Assembly (NCBI RefSeq): GCF_900111865.1
Contig: NZ_FOJS01000018.1
Coordinates: 1-56,632, forward strand
Length of the DNA stretch: 56,632 bases
Reading direction: 5' to 3'
Source: Parageobacillus thermantarcticus
Lineage (GTDB): Bacteria > Bacillota > Bacilli > Bacillales > Anoxybacillaceae
The notes under the pieces were generated by a model. That model saw nothing but the letters and a program-made list of their open reading frames with translations, was not told the DNA's origin and did not search any database. Positions 55,443-56,632 of this stretch are shown here, piece after piece (within the stretch, counting starts at the first letter, position 1; each line of letters begins with the position of its first letter). Position numbers and translations under genes: made by a program.

Positions 55443-56204
55443 TTAGTTTATTTCTTTGCTATTTGCCTCCCCATTAGCGATCAATTGCGAAACGCTAACA
55501 TTGCGGTAGCCGCTTTTTTTCATCGCTTCAATAATTTTTGGAAGCGCTTTTGCTGTTTGGTTGGCGGAATCTGACGCGTGGAGCAAAACGATATCACCTG
55601 CTTCCATGTCATTGACGACATTTTCTACGATAGTCTTTACCCCAGGATTAAGCCAATCTTTTGAGTCGATGCTCCAATGAACGACAGTATAACCTAGCGA
55701 ATCGGCAATCTTTAATACATTTTTGTTAAAGTTGCCGCTTGGAGGGCGGAGTAATGTGATGTCTTTGATTCCAAGCGTATCAAACACTTTCTTTGCTTGC
55801 ATAAGGTCTTGACGTATTTTTGAACTTTCTAACTCTGTATAATTAACGAAGTTATACCCCATGCTTCCAATTTCATGCCCGTCTTCTTTAATTCGTTTCA
55901 CAATATTTGGGTGGCGTTCAGCCCAGGAAGCAGATAAAAAAAATGTTGCGTTTTTTATGCCGTTTTGTTTTAATACGTCAAGAATGTGCAAAGCGTTTTG
56001 ATCTCCCCAGCTGATGTCAAAAGTTAACGATAACTTTTCTTTGCTTTTTTTCACTTTATAGATCGCTTTTGGACCGGTGGAAAGAGAAAGTGCAGGGTTA
56101 TCCATTTCTTGGGCATATAAAATAACTGCCGTAAAAAATGCCGATAAAATAACAATAAGCGCTTTTTTCAACGAGCGTCCATTTAATGTATAGAAAAAAC
56201 TCAC
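55443..56204 (-). CDS. pdaB: Polysaccharide deacetylase family sporulation protein PdaB
   Basis: PdaB is needed for late spore stability in B. subtilis; its substrate is unproven. The 253 residues start with a membrane anchor (about 12-30), followed by a NodB-type deacetylase domain. Motif 1 is TFDISWGD at 61-68, and motif 2, at His110, reads [10 protein letters not shown], without the second metal histidine of active deacetylases; B. subtilis PdaB has the same change. GTG 56204 follows AAAGGAGGG; the longer frame lacks a site and family similarity. A sigma-E-like promoter is possible at 56243-56272. Confidence 0.94.
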   Translation of the reverse strand: MSFFYTLNGRSLKKALIVILSAFFTAVILYAQEMDNPALSLSTGPKAIYKVKKSKEKLSLTFDISWGDQNALHILDVLKQNGIKNATFFLSASWAERHPNIVKRIKEDGHEIGSMGYNFVNYTELESSKIRQDLMQAKKVFDTLGIKDITLLRPPSGNFNKNVLKIADSLGYTVVHWSIDSKDWLNPGVKTIVENVVNDMEAGDIVLLHASDSANQTAKALPKIIEAMKKSGYRNVSVSQLIANGEANSKEIN

Positions 56205-56424
56205 GGTTTTTCCCTCCTTTGTCCGAAAGTTTTTCTGTGACCATCTTATGCTTGTCAAGCGGGATGTTATGAAAAATATTTTTTCTGTTTTATCTTTCGG
56301 TGATGGTAAAAATGCAGATGGAGTCTTGGAATTTGTATTTGTGTAAAAAGAAAGTGACAAAAAGCAATTCCAATCTTACTGAAGGTAGAGGGGAATTTTA
56401 CACAACAAAAGTCAATAAAAAGTA
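56205..56424. other. Intergenic region between pdaB and the rRNA promoters
   Basis: These 220 bases separate divergent units. On the minus strand CATAAGAT (56250-56243) and TCATAAC (56272-56266), 15 bp apart, form a weak sigma-E-like promoter for pdaB. Nothing else could be supported. Confidence 0.45.
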
Positions 56425-56453
56425 TTGACAATAAAATTTAATCATGATAAATT
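56425..56453 (+). promoter_or_regulatory. Probable rRNA promoter P1
   Basis: TTGACA (56425-56430) and TAAATT (56448-56453), 17 bp apart. A near-perfect inverted repeat, AATAAAATTT (56430-56439) with AAATTTTATT (56449-56458), covers the spacer and -10. The -10 is imperfect. Confidence 0.6.
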
Positions 56454-56486
56454 TTATTGCGTCGCTAATGATAGCAAAAAATAATG

Positions 56487-56516
56487 TTGACATCGTGTTA
56501 ATAAATATGTTAGTAT
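56487..56516 (+). promoter_or_regulatory. Probable rRNA promoter P2
   Basis: TTGACA (56487-56492) and TAGTAT (56511-56516), 18 bp apart, 62 bp after P1. Tandem promoters of this kind precede 16S genes in Bacillus, and in B. subtilis an rrn operon follows pdaB. Confidence 0.7.
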
Positions 56517-56540
56517 GAAAAAGCCGCAAAAAGGAGAAAA

Positions 56541-56632
56541 TGTTCCTTGAAAACTGAACAAAACGAAGCGTCCACATAGAAAAGCGAAGGCGAGCGTCTA
56601 GCGCCGGAGGGAAAATGTTCTTCCGACGAGAC
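56541..56632 (+). other. Start of the 16S rRNA precursor leader
   Basis: TGTTCCTTGAAAACTG at 56541-56556 resembles the boxA-like leader element of Bacillus rRNA operons. A hairpin with CGGAGG (56605-56610) and CTTCCG (56620-56625), and outer CGTC/GAC, reaches the window end. The 16S gene itself is not in the window. Confidence 0.6.

Noticed and set aside
55347-55574. 75-codon open frame opposite the 3' end of pdaB
   Set aside because: It starts inside the kbaA terminator and is antisense to conserved pdaB codons.

Overview
This window is a housekeeping block from a moderately thermophilic, spore-forming member of the Bacillaceae, most like Geobacillus or Parageobacillus. The assignment rests on protein similarity and on gene order that follows Bacillus subtilis from ctsR to pdaB. 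The window starts inside a 5S rRNA gene and ends in the promoter and leader region that should feed the next 16S rRNA gene, so it lies between two rrn operons. Nearly all genes run left to right; only the sporulation genes gerD and pdaB are on the minus strand. I see no insertion sequence, prophage, CRISPR array or tRNA gene.

Region by region: (1) 1-133, 5S rRNA 3' part and its terminator. (2) 213-4898, the CtsR-controlled protein quality-control operon ctsR-mcsA-mcsB-clpC. (3) 4930-15092, radA, yacL, ispD, ispF, gltX, a cysteine T-box, cysE, cysS, mrnC, rlmB, rae1 and sigH. (4) 15102-18918, rpmG, secE, nusG, then the rplK-rplA and rplJ-rplL units with ribosomal-protein leader RNAs. (5) 18972-27150, an RsmC-like methyltransferase, rpoB and rpoC. 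(6) 27160-32111, the str operon (L7Ae-like protein, rpsL, rpsG, fusA, tuf). (7) 32130-47174, the S10-spc-alpha superoperon (rpsJ to rplQ, including secY, adk, map, infA and rpoA). (8) 47233-51521, the ECF transporter energizing module, truA, rplM and rpsI. (9) 51528-56204, ybaK and the sporulation and germination genes cwlD, salA, gerD, kbaA and pdaB. (10) 56205-56632, tandem rRNA promoters and leader.

The genes supply ribosome parts, RNA polymerase core, elongation factors, the Sec translocon, aminoacyl-tRNA synthetases, isoprenoid precursors and stress proteolysis. Much of the regulatory content is RNA: a T-box with a UGC specifier, an L10 leader, two mRNA elements that look like mimics of the 23S rRNA L1-binding site, a pseudoknot leader for rplM, and several attenuator-like hairpins.

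No undescribed biological system is evident. The most unusual points are: disA is absent from its usual place between radA and yacL; a frameshifted remnant of the small KOW-domain gene seems to lie between map and infA; the predicted L1 sites occur twice, before rplK and before rplA; a long hairpin buries the ybaK ribosome binding site; and an AT-rich inverted repeat overlaps the first rRNA promoter. All functional statements come from reading the sequence and from knowledge of the families; no database search was run.
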